Assembly (NCBI GenBank): GCA_023386345.1
Contig: JAEWJT010000016.1
Location: 434,001 to 498,000 of the forward strand
From: Bacillota bacterium
GTDB lineage: Bacteria; Bacillota; Clostridia; Tissierellales; Sedimentibacteraceae
Direction: 5' to 3'
DNA: 64,000 nucleotides
Shown: piece by piece, positions 24,902 through 34,314 of the stretch
How the letters are laid out: the number at the start of each line of letters is the position of its first letter
Numbering within the stretch: the first letter of the stretch is position 1
Notes under the pieces: model-generated
The model's database searches: none
Told to the model about the DNA's origin: nothing
Seen by the model: the letters and a program-made list of their open reading frames with translations, nothing else
Made by a program: the position numbers and the translations under genes

Positions 24902-26185
24902 ATGGAAAAAGAAAAATGTTTAATAGTTGGAATACAGCTAAATGGAAGTGATGAAGAAAATGATATGGAGGAGCTATCTCAGCTTGTTGAGGCTGCTGAA
25001 GGTGAAGTTTTAGGCTCAGTCATTCAAAATAGACACAGTATCGATAATAGATATTATTTAGGTATAGGAAAGCTTGAAGAAATTGCAAATTACGCAAAAG
25101 AGCTTGATGTTGAAACAGTTATATTCAATGATGAATTATCAGGCTCACAGCTTAAAAATATTGAAGATATAGTTGGAACAAGAGTAATTGACAGAACTAC
25201 ATTGATACTTGATATTTTTGCACGCAGAGCGCTTACTAATGAGGGAAGACTTCAAGTTGAGCTTGCACAGCTTAAATACAGGCTGCCAAGGCTTGCCGGA
25301 ATCGGAAAGGAATTATCAAGACAAGGTGGCGGAATAGGAACAAGAGGCCCTGGAGAGAAAAAGATAGAAAAGGACAGAAGACATATAACATCAAGGATAG
25401 AGGATTTAGAATCTCAGATTGAGAAAAATGAACAAGTCAGAGATACAAAAAGAAAGAAAAGAATGAAAGATGAAATACCTGTTGTTTCAATAGTAGGTTA
25501 TACAAATGCTGGTAAATCAACACTTTTAAATGCCTTAATAGAAACATGCTATGCTGACGAGGAGCTTGAAAATAAAAAGGTATTTGTAAAGGATATGCTT
25601 TTTGCAACTCTTGATACAGAACATAGGAGAGTAAGATTGCCGGGTGGAAGATATGCAATTTTTTCTGATACCGTAGGCTTTATCAAAAAGCTTCCAACAC
25701 AGATAGTTAAAGCCTTTAAAGGAACTCTTGAGGAGCTTAAATATGCTAATTTAATTTTACATCTTATAGATATAAATGATGAAAATCTTGAGGCACATAA
25801 GCAGACAACACTTGATTTGATAAGTAAAATAACAGATAACGAAATACCTGTTGTCACTGTTTATAATAAAATAGATAGAATTATTTCGAATGAAAATGCA
25901 GAGAATTCTAATATAAAATTCATGCAAAATGAAAACACTCTATACATTTCTGCTGTTCAGAGGAACAATATTAATAACTTATTAGAGTATGTTGACAATA
26001 AAATTAATGGCGATAAAAATAAGTATTTGCTAAAAGTACCAAATAGTGACTTAAAGTCATATTATTACCTTTATGAAAACAGGTTGACAGAAAATGTAGA
26101 GCATGAAGCTGACGGAGTAAAATTAGAGGCAGTAATTTATGAGGACGAGAAGTATAAATATAAGGATTATATAGTTTATGAATAG
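24902..26185 (+). CDS. hflX: GTPase HflX
   Basis: ATG at 24902 (427 aa) follows GGAGG by 5 nt; the longer frame from 24824 runs through the leader. It has the HflX N-terminal ATP-binding region (SVIQNRHSIDNRYYLGIGKLEEI in segments), the GGGIGTRGPGEKKIE linker and a G domain from about residue 195: GYTNAGKST (G1), DTVGFIKKLP (G3) and YNKID (G4). HflX splits stalled or antibiotic-bound 70S ribosomes. The 3' end overlaps the IMPACT-family gene by 8 nt. The inverted repeats upstream may regulate it. Confidence 0.94.
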   Translation: MEKEKCLIVGIQLNGSDEENDMEELSQLVEAAEGEVLGSVIQNRHSIDNRYYLGIGKLEEIANYAKELDVETVIFNDELSGSQLKNIEDIVGTRVIDRTTLILDIFARRALTNEGRLQVELAQLKYRLPRLAGIGKELSRQGGGIGTRGPGEKKIEKDRRHITSRIEDLESQIEKNEQVRDTKRKKRMKDEIPVVSIVGYTNAGKSTLLNALIETCYADEELENKKVFVKDMLFATLDTEHRRVRLPGGRYAIFSDTVGFIKKLPTQIVKAFKGTLEELKYANLILHLIDINDENLEAHKQTTLDLISKITDNEIPVVTVYNKIDRIISNENAENSNIKFMQNENTLYISAVQRNNINNLLEYVDNKINGDKNKYLLKVPNSDLKSYYYLYENRLTENVEHEADGVKLEAVIYEDEKYKYKDYIVYE

Positions 26186-26822
26186 TTTTAAAACAGTTCA
26201 CAGCTTTGGGAGCGATGAAATCATAATTAATAAATCAAAATTTATAGGATATGCAAGTCCTATAAACAGTGAGGATGAAGCTATTGATTTTATTAATCAA
26301 ATAAAGAAAAAGCACGCTGATGCTACGCATAATGTATATGCCTATGTTTATGGAGATAATAGCAATATCCAAAGATTTAGTGATGATGGCGAGCCATCTG
26401 GAACAGCTGGCATGCCGGTTTTAAACCTCATAAAGCTTGAAAATTTAAAAAATGTTGCCGTTGTTGTTACAAGGTATTTTGGTGGGGTGTTGCTAGGTGC
26501 AGGAGGTCTTGCAAGAGCATACTCAAAGACTGCTAAAATAGGTATTGACAGTGCGATAATAGTAGACAAAACCTTATATTGTGATGTTAATGTAGAAATT
26601 GACTATACTTTACTTGGAAAATTAGAAAATGAACTTTCAAAAAATAACTATCTAATAAAAAACAAGATATTTAATGAAAAAGTTAATCTTAATATTTTAT
26701 GCCTAGAAGATGATGTGGAAAAGCTAAAGTCCTTAATTTTAAACGCAAGCAGCGCAAAATGCAAAATAGATGTGACTAATAGCTCTTATTATTCTGTTAA
26801 GGACGGTAAATTGATAGATTAA
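26178..26822 (+). CDS. IMPACT/YigZ family protein
   Basis: 214 aa. The N-terminal UPF0029 (IMPACT) domain is clear: KSKFIGYASPI, HNVYAYVYGD, RFSDDGEPSGTAGMPVL in segments, and TRYFGGVLLGAGGLARAYS in segments. The C-terminal part (about 135-210) is the ferredoxin-like YigZ domain. The family is linked to translation control, but the bacterial role is not established. It overlaps hflX by 8 nt, so the pair is probably cotranscribed. Confidence 0.9.
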   Translation: MNSFKTVHSFGSDEIIINKSKFIGYASPINSEDEAIDFINQIKKKHADATHNVYAYVYGDNSNIQRFSDDGEPSGTAGMPVLNLIKLENLKNVAVVVTRYFGGVLLGAGGLARAYSKTAKIGIDSAIIVDKTLYCDVNVEIDYTLLGKLENELSKNNYLIKNKIFNEKVNLNILCLEDDVEKLKSLILNASSAKCKIDVTNSSYYSVKDGKLID

Positions 26823-26829
26823 AAAAACA

Positions 26830-26859
26830 TTGAAAATATTATTATACTTATGGTAAAAT
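26830..26859 (+). promoter_or_regulatory. Likely sigma-A promoter for yebC
   Basis: TTGAAA and TAAAAT are separated by 18 nt, about 100 nt before yebC. Confidence 0.5.
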
Positions 26860-26910
26860 ATCAAATGCGAATATAGTATTACAATAATAAATATTATATA
26901 TATTTAATTT

Positions 26911-26938
26911 TCAGATATCTCAACTGACGAGATTCTGA
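26911..26938 (+). promoter_or_regulatory. Hairpin in the yebC leader
   Basis: TCAGATATCTC and GAGATTCTGA pair with one bulged base, directly before the yebC ribosome binding site (TTAGGAGG). Function unknown. Confidence 0.4.
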
Positions 26939-26955
26939 TTGTTAGGAGGAAAAAC

Positions 26956-27699
26956 ATGTCAGGACATTCAAAATGGGCGAATACGAAACACAGAAAAGGA
27001 AAGCAAGATATTAAAAGGGCAAAAATATTTACGAAATTAGCAAGAGCGATAACTGTTGCTACAAGAGAGGGCGGAGCAGACCCGGCTTACAACGCTTCTT
27101 TAGCTACTGCTATTGAAAAGGCAAAGGCAGAAAACATGCCTAATGATAACATAGATAGAGCAGTAAAAACAGGTATGGGTGGATTAAACGGAGAGGTGTT
27201 TGACCACATAACATACGAGGCATATGGCCCTTGCGGAACTGCATTCATGGTTCAGTGCTTAACAAACAACAAAAACAGAACAGCGGCTGATGTGAGACAC
27301 TATTTCTCTAAATTTGGAGGAAACCTTGGCTCTACAGGCTGTGTAGGATACTTGTTCGACAGAAAGGGTATCATAACTATAGAATTGTCAGACTCTATAA
27401 ACGAAGAAGAGCTTATGATGGCTGCTCTTGATGCTGGAGCAGATGATTTTGAGGTAGATGAAATATATGAAATATCAACATCACCAGAAAATTTTATGGC
27501 TGTATTAAATTCTTTAAAGAAAGCAGGATATACAGATGCAAAGGGTGAAATAGCATATTTACCACAAAATTATGTAAAGGTAGAGGGCGAAGAAAATTTA
27601 AAAAATCTTGATAAGCTAATAGACGCATTAGATGACAACGACGATGTCCAAGAAGTATTCCACAACTGGGATATGCCAGAGGAAGAAGACGAAGAATAA
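26956..27699 (+). CDS. yebC: YebC/TACO1 family protein
   Basis: 247 aa, ATG 7 nt behind AGGAGG. It starts MSGHSKWANTKHRKG, the invariant opening of the family, and contains TREGG, NMPNDNIDRA and EAYGPCGTAFMVQCLTNNKNRT (in segments). Long annotated as a transcriptional regulator, recent work on the family points to a ribosome-associated factor that helps translate difficult (proline-rich) stretches. The stop overlaps the ruvC start by 1 nt, the usual yebC-ruvC arrangement. Confidence 0.95.
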   Translation: MSGHSKWANTKHRKGKQDIKRAKIFTKLARAITVATREGGADPAYNASLATAIEKAKAENMPNDNIDRAVKTGMGGLNGEVFDHITYEAYGPCGTAFMVQCLTNNKNRTAADVRHYFSKFGGNLGSTGCVGYLFDRKGIITIELSDSINEEELMMAALDAGADDFEVDEIYEISTSPENFMAVLNSLKKAGYTDAKGEIAYLPQNYVKVEGEENLKNLDKLIDALDDNDDVQEVFHNWDMPEEEDEE

Positions 27700-28199
27700 T
27701 GATTATTTTGGGGATGGACCCAGGGCTTGCAATCTCTGGTTATGGAGTTTTGGAGTACTTGGGAAATAAGTTCAAAATGATAGAATATGGAGCTGTTACA
27801 AGTGAAGCTTCAATGCCTTTTCCACTAAGGCTCAAGCATATTTATGAGTCATATATAGAAATGATTGATAAATTTAAGCCAGACGCTATCGCTGTGGAGG
27901 AATTGTTTTATAATAAAAACGCTAAAACAGCAATAGCTATTGGAGAGGCAAGAGGTGTTCACTTGCTGGCAGGGCAGATGAAGGACATACCTTTGTATGA
28001 ATATACACCTTTGCAGATAAAGCAGGGGATTGTTGGCTATGGCAGAGCTGAAAAAAAGCAGGTTCAAGAGATGGTCAAGCTTATTTTAGGTTTAGATAAG
28101 ATACCAAAGCCTGATGATGCTGCTGATGGGCTGGCTGTAGCTATTTGTCATGCTCATTCGTTGAAGTTTTGTGAGGATTTTAGGATTATTGGTTATTAG
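27699..28199 (+). CDS. ruvC: Holliday junction resolvase RuvC
   Basis: 166 aa. RNase H-like fold with acidic residues Asp7 (LGMDPGLAISGYG), Glu67 or Glu68 (AVEELF) and the C-terminal DDAADGLAVAICH. It cuts Holliday junctions processed by RuvAB during recombination. It is coupled to yebC by a TAATG overlap. An 89-nt gap separates it from ruvA. Confidence 0.96.
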   Translation: MIILGMDPGLAISGYGVLEYLGNKFKMIEYGAVTSEASMPFPLRLKHIYESYIEMIDKFKPDAIAVEELFYNKNAKTAIAIGEARGVHLLAGQMKDIPLYEYTPLQIKQGIVGYGRAEKKQVQEMVKLILGLDKIPKPDDAADGLAVAICHAHSLKFCEDFRIIGY

Positions 28200-28288
28200 T
28201 TTTAAAATTTGTAAAAATTAAATTAGAAAGCAGATACCAACTTAGCATAAATCAAAATTTGGTTTTGCATTGGTGTATGGGCATAAAC

Positions 28289-28891
28289 ATGATTAGTTAT
28301 ATTAAGGGTGAAATTGCAAAAAAAGGTATTGATTATTTAACAATTGAAAATAACGGAATAGGATATTATATTAATACTTCATTTAATACCTTGAAAAATT
28401 TATCAGAGGGTGATAAATCCTCTGTATTTACTTTTATGTATGTGAGAGAGGATATAATTGCTTTATACGGCTTTTCAACAATAGATGAGCTTGATATGTT
28501 TAAAAAGCTGATATCTGTAAATGGAGTAGGACCTAAGGCTGGACTTGCTGTATTATCTACATATGAGATAAATAGCATAAAGCTATTTATTTTGAAAGAG
28601 GATGTCACTGCTATGTCAAAAGTTTCAGGAATTGGCAAGAAAACAGCAAGTAAAATCATCCTGGATTTAAAGGATAAAATTGGAAAATTAGAAGAATTAG
28701 ATAATGTCAATATGAATGATATAATATCTGTAGCTACAGATTTAAGCAATGATACTGATGATATAACAGCCGTGCTTATGAGCTTAGGATTTAGTCAATC
28801 AGAAGCAAAAAAAGCTATAGAAGGCATTGATACTACTGGAAAGACAGAAAATCAAATTATAAAAGAGGCTTTGAAAAAGCTGAATAGATAA
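28289..28891 (+). CDS. ruvA: Holliday junction branch migration protein RuvA
   Basis: 200 aa from ATG 28289, the family-typical start MISYIKGEI. An in-frame ATG at 28277 and a TTG at 28259 exist, and no start has a good Shine-Dalgarno site. The OB-fold domain (1-62), helix-hairpin-helix repeats (VNGVGPKAGLAVL, VSGIGKKTASKI) and the C-terminal RuvB-contact domain (from about 150, VLMSLGFSQSEAKKAI) are all present. It clamps the Holliday junction and loads RuvB. Confidence 0.95.
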   Translation: MISYIKGEIAKKGIDYLTIENNGIGYYINTSFNTLKNLSEGDKSSVFTFMYVREDIIALYGFSTIDELDMFKKLISVNGVGPKAGLAVLSTYEINSIKLFILKEDVTAMSKVSGIGKKTASKIILDLKDKIGKLEELDNVNMNDIISVATDLSNDTDDITAVLMSLGFSQSEAKKAIEGIDTTGKTENQIIKEALKKLNR

Positions 28892-28923
28892 TATATAGTT
28901 TACATATAAGAACTGGGTGAGGA

Positions 28924-29040
28924 GCATAACCCTATTCTGATGATAATTACATAAAAAATGCAGTTAGAAGCTATTATTGGTATGCAAGAAAATTAACAGA
29001 TAATGAAATAAATTATTTATATGAAAATGAAAGGGGTAGC
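28924..29040 (+). pseudogene. Possible protein-coding remnant between ruvA and ruvB
   Basis: An open stretch in the ruvB frame reads SDDNYIKNAVRSYYWYARKL and TDNEINYLYENERG but has no start codon. The pattern (aromatic)-x-ARKLTDNEI-x-YLYEN resembles the closing strand of LamG/concanavalin-like domains (YNRALTDEEI). It could be a decayed fragment or chance; the 155-nt gap is unusually long for this operon. Confidence 0.25.
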
Positions 29041-29046
29041 TTTGTA

Positions 29047-30084
29047 ATGGAAAAACTTGACAGAGAAAATGATATTATAGTTTCCACTATAAACTCTGGT
29101 GAAGAAGAGCTTGAATTTAGTCTAAGACCGCAAAAGCTTGCACAGTACATAGGACAGGACAAGCTCAAAGAAAAAATGAGCATTTTTATAGAGTCTGCCA
29201 AGATGAGAAATGAACCCTTAGACCATGTTCTTTTATCCGGACCACCGGGGCTTGGAAAAACAACTATGGCAAACATTATATCAAACGAGATGGGTGTTAA
29301 TATTAGAATTACCTCAGGACCTGCTATTGAAAGACCAGGAGACTTGGCCGCAATATTAACTAATCTTAATGAAAATGATGTTTTATTTATAGATGAAATC
29401 CATAGACTAAATAAAAGCGTAGAGGAAGTAATGTATCCTGCTATGGAAGACTATGCTCTTGATATTATAATAGGAAAAGGGCCTTCTGCACGTTCTATAA
29501 GACTTGATTTAGCTAAGTTTACGCTGATTGGTGCAACGACAAGAGCAGGACTTTTAACCTCACCACTTAGAGATAGATTTGGAGTAATGTGCAACCTTGA
29601 CTATTATAAGACTGAGGACTTAAAGCAGATAATTTTAAGGTCAGCAGGAATTATAGGAGTGGAGATAGACAAGGCTGGTGCTGAGGAAATTGCAAGGCGT
29701 TCAAGAGGGACACCGAGAATTGCAAATAGGCTGTTAAAGCGTGTTAGAGACTTTGCTATAGTTAAGGGTAAGGGTGTAATTGATATTGAAACAGCAGATA
29801 AGGCATTGCTAATGCTTGAAATAGATGGATTAGGCTTGGATAAGCTAGATAGAAAAATATTAAATACAATAATTGATTTTTATAAAGGAGGTCCTGTTGG
29901 TGTAGATACCTTGGCAGCCTCTATAGGTGAGGAACGAAGTACTATAGAAGATGTTTACGAGCCATATCTAATGCAAATAGGATTTTTAAGCAGAACTCCA
30001 CGTGGTCGTGTGGTTACAGAAAATGCGTATAAACATCTTAATAAAAAACTAGATAAAAGTCAGATAGAAATTGATATAGAATAA
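29047..30084 (+). CDS. ruvB: Holliday junction branch migration helicase RuvB
   Basis: 345 aa, ATG behind AAAGGGG. AAA+ ATPase with LRPQKLAQYIGQ, Walker A (GPPGLGKTT), Walker B (LFIDEIHRL), sensor 1 (IGATTRAG), the arginine finger in LRDRFG and the C-terminal winged helix (YLMQIGFLSRTPRGR). It drives branch migration with RuvA. spoIID begins 48 nt downstream, probably in the same transcript. Confidence 0.97.
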   Translation: MEKLDRENDIIVSTINSGEEELEFSLRPQKLAQYIGQDKLKEKMSIFIESAKMRNEPLDHVLLSGPPGLGKTTMANIISNEMGVNIRITSGPAIERPGDLAAILTNLNENDVLFIDEIHRLNKSVEEVMYPAMEDYALDIIIGKGPSARSIRLDLAKFTLIGATTRAGLLTSPLRDRFGVMCNLDYYKTEDLKQIILRSAGIIGVEIDKAGAEEIARRSRGTPRIANRLLKRVRDFAIVKGKGVIDIETADKALLMLEIDGLGLDKLDRKILNTIIDFYKGGPVGVDTLAASIGEERSTIEDVYEPYLMQIGFLSRTPRGRVVTENAYKHLNKKLDKSQIEIDIE

Positions 30085-30132
30085 TAATTCGTATTTAAAA
30101 TAAACTGTGAAGAATTGAGAGGTGACTAGAAT

Positions 30133-31911
30133 ATGAAAAATAAAATATATAAAATACTATTGTTTTTTATTGTATTCACAATGACACTTGTATCTACCAG
30201 CTATGCAGCTGATTCTGATACTGAAATTAGAGTTAGAATAAGAGAGCCAAGAAAAACTAATGAACAGGTAGATTTACAAGGATACGGAAATATAAATATG
30301 TACAACATCCTTGAAAGTAAGACTACTCCTATAGCGACTTTAGAGCAAAATTTAAAAGTTTTTTTAGATACATATTATAGTAATAAATATTTAGCTCAAT
30401 ATGCAGGAAGCTCTGAAGCTGTAATTGGACCTTATCATTTAAAATTAACAGATTATGAATATGCAAGTTATAGTTCTGCTTTAGAAAACGCAACTAGATT
30501 AACAGCTAATTATAGCATTAAATTCTATCCATTTTATAATGGCAAAAGCTTTAATATTTATGCTGGAAGTTTTATAAGTGATTCCGAGGCTTCTCAAAAT
30601 AGAGATAATTTAATTAGAAATGGGATAAGCTGTCAAACGGTTAATGGACTTAATCAATTTGTACTTGTGTTAAATGCAAGCAATAATCCTGTTTTAATGT
30701 ATGCGAATAATTTTAATGTATATTTTAGTGCCTACAATAATGATTTAAAATGCAATTCTATTAAAATGGATGGAAATTTATACAAAGGGGAAGCAGCTTT
30801 TTATATTAGTGAGGGAAGACTACTTTCTATAAATAAAGTTTCCTTAAAAAATTATTTGTATGGAGTATTACCAAAAGAGATTATACCAAGCTGGCCTCCA
30901 GAAGCAGTTAAAGCTCAGGCTCTTGCTGCAAGGTCTTATGCAGTAGCTAGTATTAGTCCTAATTCAAAGCTTGGCTATGATGTACAAGATAATCAAAACG
31001 ATCAGGTTTATGGTGGATATTCTGCTGAAAATTCAATAACAAATGCCTATGTTGATAGTACAGATGGTCAAATGATATACCATGATGGAAAGGTTATTAC
31101 TGCATTTTTCCATTCGACAAGTGGAGGAAGGACAGAAAATACTGAAAATATATGGCTTACACCTATTCCTTATTTAAAGGCTGTAGATGATCCATATTCA
31201 TTAGGTACGCCTCTTGCTACATGGCAAAAATCGATTACTAAAGAAGAAGCTATAAATAGTGCCAGGGAAAAAAATCCTAATGTTAAAGATGTTTATAACA
31301 TAGTAGTAACAGATGTTTCAGAAAACGGAAGAGTACAGCAATGTATAATATCCACTGATGTAGGGGATATTATTCTTAAAAAGGAAGAAATAACAGCTAC
31401 CTTTGGATATAGAGTTTTGCCAAGTACGTGGTTTAGTATAACAAGTGACAGTGATGTTTATTTAATAAGCGAAAATAGTTTTACTGCACAGCCAAACAAT
31501 GGACAGGGAGGTTCAGTGCTTGATGGTTCTTCAAGTTCCTCTAATCCTTCGGATTCTTTGATTTCTTCGGGAGATAGTATATTAGATAATAATAAAAATA
31601 ATTCTCCTCAAGGTACAGAAAATAGCGGTAATACTGATAAAATAAATCCTGATGATAATAGGGTTTCATTAAATAATAAACATATTATATCATCATCAGG
31701 TGTATCAAAAATTGATAATAATTCATTAAACTTTATTTCTTCAACAGGTACATCAAAGCTTTCTACTGCTCCGACAATCTATTATTTTAATGGTAAAGGT
31801 AACGGGCATGGAATAGGAATGAGCCAGTATGGAGCAAAGAAAATGGCTGAAGATGGATATACTTATGAGCAAATTATAAAGCATTATTATACTGGAGTAG
31901 AGATTAGATGA
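30133..31911 (+). CDS. spoIID: SpoIID/LytB-domain protein, probably stage II sporulation protein D
   Basis: 592 aa with a signal peptide (cleavage after about residue 25). Residues 130-185 resemble a SPOR-like repeat (FNIYAGSFISDSEA). The SpoIID lytic transglycosylase domain follows with YGVLPKEIIPSWPPEAVKAQ (catalytic Glu in KEI), AARSYA, DNQNDQVYGGY and FHSTSGGRTENTENIW. The domain is interrupted after about residue 452 by some 95 residues rich in Ser, Asn and Asp, then closes with GKGNGHGIGMSQYGAKKMAE and HYYTGVEI. The usual partners SpoIIM and SpoIIP are not seen. A 4-nt ATGA overlap couples it to queA. Confidence 0.85.
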   Translation: MKNKIYKILLFFIVFTMTLVSTSYAADSDTEIRVRIREPRKTNEQVDLQGYGNINMYNILESKTTPIATLEQNLKVFLDTYYSNKYLAQYAGSSEAVIGPYHLKLTDYEYASYSSALENATRLTANYSIKFYPFYNGKSFNIYAGSFISDSEASQNRDNLIRNGISCQTVNGLNQFVLVLNASNNPVLMYANNFNVYFSAYNNDLKCNSIKMDGNLYKGEAAFYISEGRLLSINKVSLKNYLYGVLPKEIIPSWPPEAVKAQALAARSYAVASISPNSKLGYDVQDNQNDQVYGGYSAENSITNAYVDSTDGQMIYHDGKVITAFFHSTSGGRTENTENIWLTPIPYLKAVDDPYSLGTPLATWQKSITKEEAINSAREKNPNVKDVYNIVVTDVSENGRVQQCIISTDVGDIILKKEEITATFGYRVLPSTWFSITSDSDVYLISENSFTAQPNNGQGGSVLDGSSSSSNPSDSLISSGDSILDNNKNNSPQGTENSGNTDKINPDDNRVSLNNKHIISSSGVSKIDNNSLNFISSTGTSKLSTAPTIYYFNGKGNGHGIGMSQYGAKKMAEDGYTYEQIIKHYYTGVEIR

Positions 31912-32948
31912 TAGACACAAATTTGAAAACAAACGACTTTTATTATGACTTACCAGAAGAGCTGATAGCACAAACTCCTTTAGAGGATAGAACAAATTCA
32001 AGACTTATGGTTTTGGATAAGCTAGATGGAAGTATTACTCACAAGCATTTTTATGATATAGTAGATTATCTAAATTCTGGTGATTGTATAGTAATAAATG
32101 ATACAAAGGTATTGCCTGCAAGGCTATATGGGACAAAAAAAGATTCAAATGTTCTTATTGAGCTTCTGCTATTAAAAAGAATTGATGATAAGAATTGGGA
32201 AACTCTTGTAAAGCCGGGGAAAAAAGCAAAAGAGAATACTGAAATCATATTTAAAGAGGGACTTCTCGAGGGTAAAATCACAGATGTTCTTGAAACAGGC
32301 AACAGAATTATAGAGTTTAAATATGAAGGAATATTTGAAGAAATTCTAGATGAGCTAGGCGAAATGCCTTTACCTCCATATATACATGAAAAACTAGAGG
32401 ATAAAAATAGGTATCAAACAGTATATGCAAGAAATGCAGGTTCTTCCGCTGCACCAACAGCAGGGCTTCATTTTACGAATGAGATAATTGAAAAATTACA
32501 AAGCAAAGGTGTAAGCATAGCAAAATTGACATTGCACGTTGGACTTGGTACATTTAGACCAGTTAAGGCTGAGTACATATCAGAGCATATAATGCACTCT
32601 GAATACTACGAGTTAAGTGAGGAAGAAGCAAAGAAAATAAATGATGCTAAGGCTACAGGAAAAAGAATTATAGCAGTAGGTACAACTTCTACGAGAACTC
32701 TTGAAACAATAAGTGATGAAAATGGGCATGTTAAGGCTTCCAGTGGTTGGACAGATATTTTTATATATCCTGGATATAAGTTTAGATTAATTGATGGTCT
32801 TATAACAAATTTTCATTTACCTGAATCTACGCTTATTATGCTAGTTAGTACCTTAGCAGGCAAAGATAATACAATGAAGGCATATGAAGAAGCAGTAAAG
32901 GGAAAATATAGATTCTTTAGCTTTGGAGATGCCATGTTTATAAAATGA
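31908..32948 (+). CDS. queA: S-adenosylmethionine:tRNA ribosyltransferase-isomerase
   Basis: 346 aa. Family signatures: DLPEELIAQTPLEDRTNSRL in segments, INDTKVLPARLYG, YQTVYARNAGSSAAPTAGLHFT in segments, LHVGLGTFRPV and GTTSTRTLE. It makes epoxyqueuosine in tRNA from preQ1. Its start overlaps the spoIID stop by 4 nt. tgt follows, so this is the usual queA-tgt pair. Confidence 0.97.
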   Translation: MIDTNLKTNDFYYDLPEELIAQTPLEDRTNSRLMVLDKLDGSITHKHFYDIVDYLNSGDCIVINDTKVLPARLYGTKKDSNVLIELLLLKRIDDKNWETLVKPGKKAKENTEIIFKEGLLEGKITDVLETGNRIIEFKYEGIFEEILDELGEMPLPPYIHEKLEDKNRYQTVYARNAGSSAAPTAGLHFTNEIIEKLQSKGVSIAKLTLHVGLGTFRPVKAEYISEHIMHSEYYELSEEEAKKINDAKATGKRIIAVGTTSTRTLETISDENGHVKASSGWTDIFIYPGYKFRLIDGLITNFHLPESTLIMLVSTLAGKDNTMKAYEEAVKGKYRFFSFGDAMFIK

Positions 32949-33040
32949 TACAATTTTTACAAATCTAAAGTAAAGATTATGTTTTAAGCTATATAATTTA
33001 TTAACGAAAGCTTAAAGGAACATGAAAGGAATAAAATTTA

Positions 33041-34159
33041 ATGTTTAAATTTGAATTACTAAAAAAATCTGATGAATGTAAGGCAAGACTTGGCAAAATT
33101 CATACAAACCATGGAGACATAGAAACTCCAATATTTATGCCTGTAGGAACAAAAGCCACAGTTAAAGCTATGACTCCTGAGGAATTAAAGGATATTGAAG
33201 CACAAATCATTTTGAGCAATACATACCATCTGTATCTAAGACCGGGGCATGAGCTTGTAAAGGAAGCAGGCGGACTACATAAGTTCATGAATTGGGACAG
33301 ACCGATATTGACAGACAGTGGAGGATTTCAAGTGTTTAGTCTTGGAAACCTTAGGAAAATTAATGAGGAGGGTGTAGAGTTCAGGTCTCATGTAGATGGC
33401 TCTAAACACTTCATAAGTCCAGAAAAAGCAATGGAAATACAAAATTATCTTGGCTCTGATATAATGATGGCGTTTGACGAATGTGTACCTTATCCTGCAA
33501 CTTATGAATATACTAAGGCTTCTATGGAGAGAACAACAAGATGGGCGAAAAGATGTAAGGATTTTCATAAGAATACTGAAAATCAAGCACTTTTTGGAAT
33601 AGTTCAAGGTGGAATGTATAAGGATTTGAGAACTGAAAGCGTAAATCAGTTAGTTGAGCTTGATTTTCCCGGTTATGCTGTAGGAGGATTAAGTGTTGGA
33701 GAGCCTAAAGATTTGATGATTGAGCTTTTGGACCATACAGTTGAACAATTACCTGAAAACAAGCCAAGATATCTTATGGGAGTAGGAAGTCCGGATTATT
33801 TGTTTGAGGCTGTTGAGAGCGGTATAGATATGGCCGACTGCGTTATGCCGACTAGAATGGCCAGAAATGGTGCATTCATGACAAGTGCAGGGCAGGTGAC
33901 AATAAAAAATGCTAAGTATACTCACGACTTTTCACCTATTGATAAAGAGTGTAATTGCTATACTTGTAAAAATTATTCAAAAGCCTATATAAGGCATCTT
34001 TTCAAAGAAAATGAGATATTAGGTGCAAGGCTAGCATCGATTCATAATTTATTTTTCTTGATTAATCTCATGAAAAATATTAGAATGAGTATTAGAGAAA
34101 ATAGATTCTTAGAATACAAGAAAGAATTTTACTCCAAGTATGGCTATGATGTAGAGTAA
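33041..34159 (+). CDS. tgt: Queuine tRNA-ribosyltransferase (tRNA-guanine transglycosylase)
   Basis: 372 aa, ATG behind GAAAGGA. Catalytic and substrate residues are visible: DSGGFQVFSL, AFDECVPYPA, GIVQGGMY, GYAVGGLSVGE, GVGSPDYLFEAV and MPTRMARNGAF. The zinc site is CNCYTC plus the His in RHLF. It swaps guanine 34 for preQ1 in tRNAs with GUN anticodons, upstream of QueA. 92 nt separate it from queA. Confidence 0.97.
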   Translation: MFKFELLKKSDECKARLGKIHTNHGDIETPIFMPVGTKATVKAMTPEELKDIEAQIILSNTYHLYLRPGHELVKEAGGLHKFMNWDRPILTDSGGFQVFSLGNLRKINEEGVEFRSHVDGSKHFISPEKAMEIQNYLGSDIMMAFDECVPYPATYEYTKASMERTTRWAKRCKDFHKNTENQALFGIVQGGMYKDLRTESVNQLVELDFPGYAVGGLSVGEPKDLMIELLDHTVEQLPENKPRYLMGVGSPDYLFEAVESGIDMADCVMPTRMARNGAFMTSAGQVTIKNAKYTHDFSPIDKECNCYTCKNYSKAYIRHLFKENEILGARLASIHNLFFLINLMKNIRMSIRENRFLEYKKEFYSKYGYDVE

Positions 34160-34268
34160 TGTCTATATACTTATGGAGTAAATTCCACAAACAATTGATT
34201 AATAATAAATATTATATATAAGGTTCAGAGTGTTCAAAATTAGTGTAGTATTTAAAAATTAATATAAT

Positions 34269-34285
34269 GCTAATCAAAGATTAGC
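34269..34285 (+). promoter_or_regulatory. Hairpin in the yajC leader
   Basis: GCTAATC, AAA and GATTAGC form a perfect 7-bp stem, and flanking TGTAGT/ACTACA can extend the structure. It lies about 17 nt before the yajC ribosome binding site. Role unknown. Confidence 0.35.
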
Positions 34286-34314
34286 ACACTACAAACAAGA
34301 GGAGGAAAAATATT

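Noticed and set aside
26924..26930. CTGACGA in the yebC leader resembles the hammerhead ribozyme core
   Set aside because: No stem II with a GAAA partner follows; the segment is better explained by the simple TCAGATATCTC hairpin.
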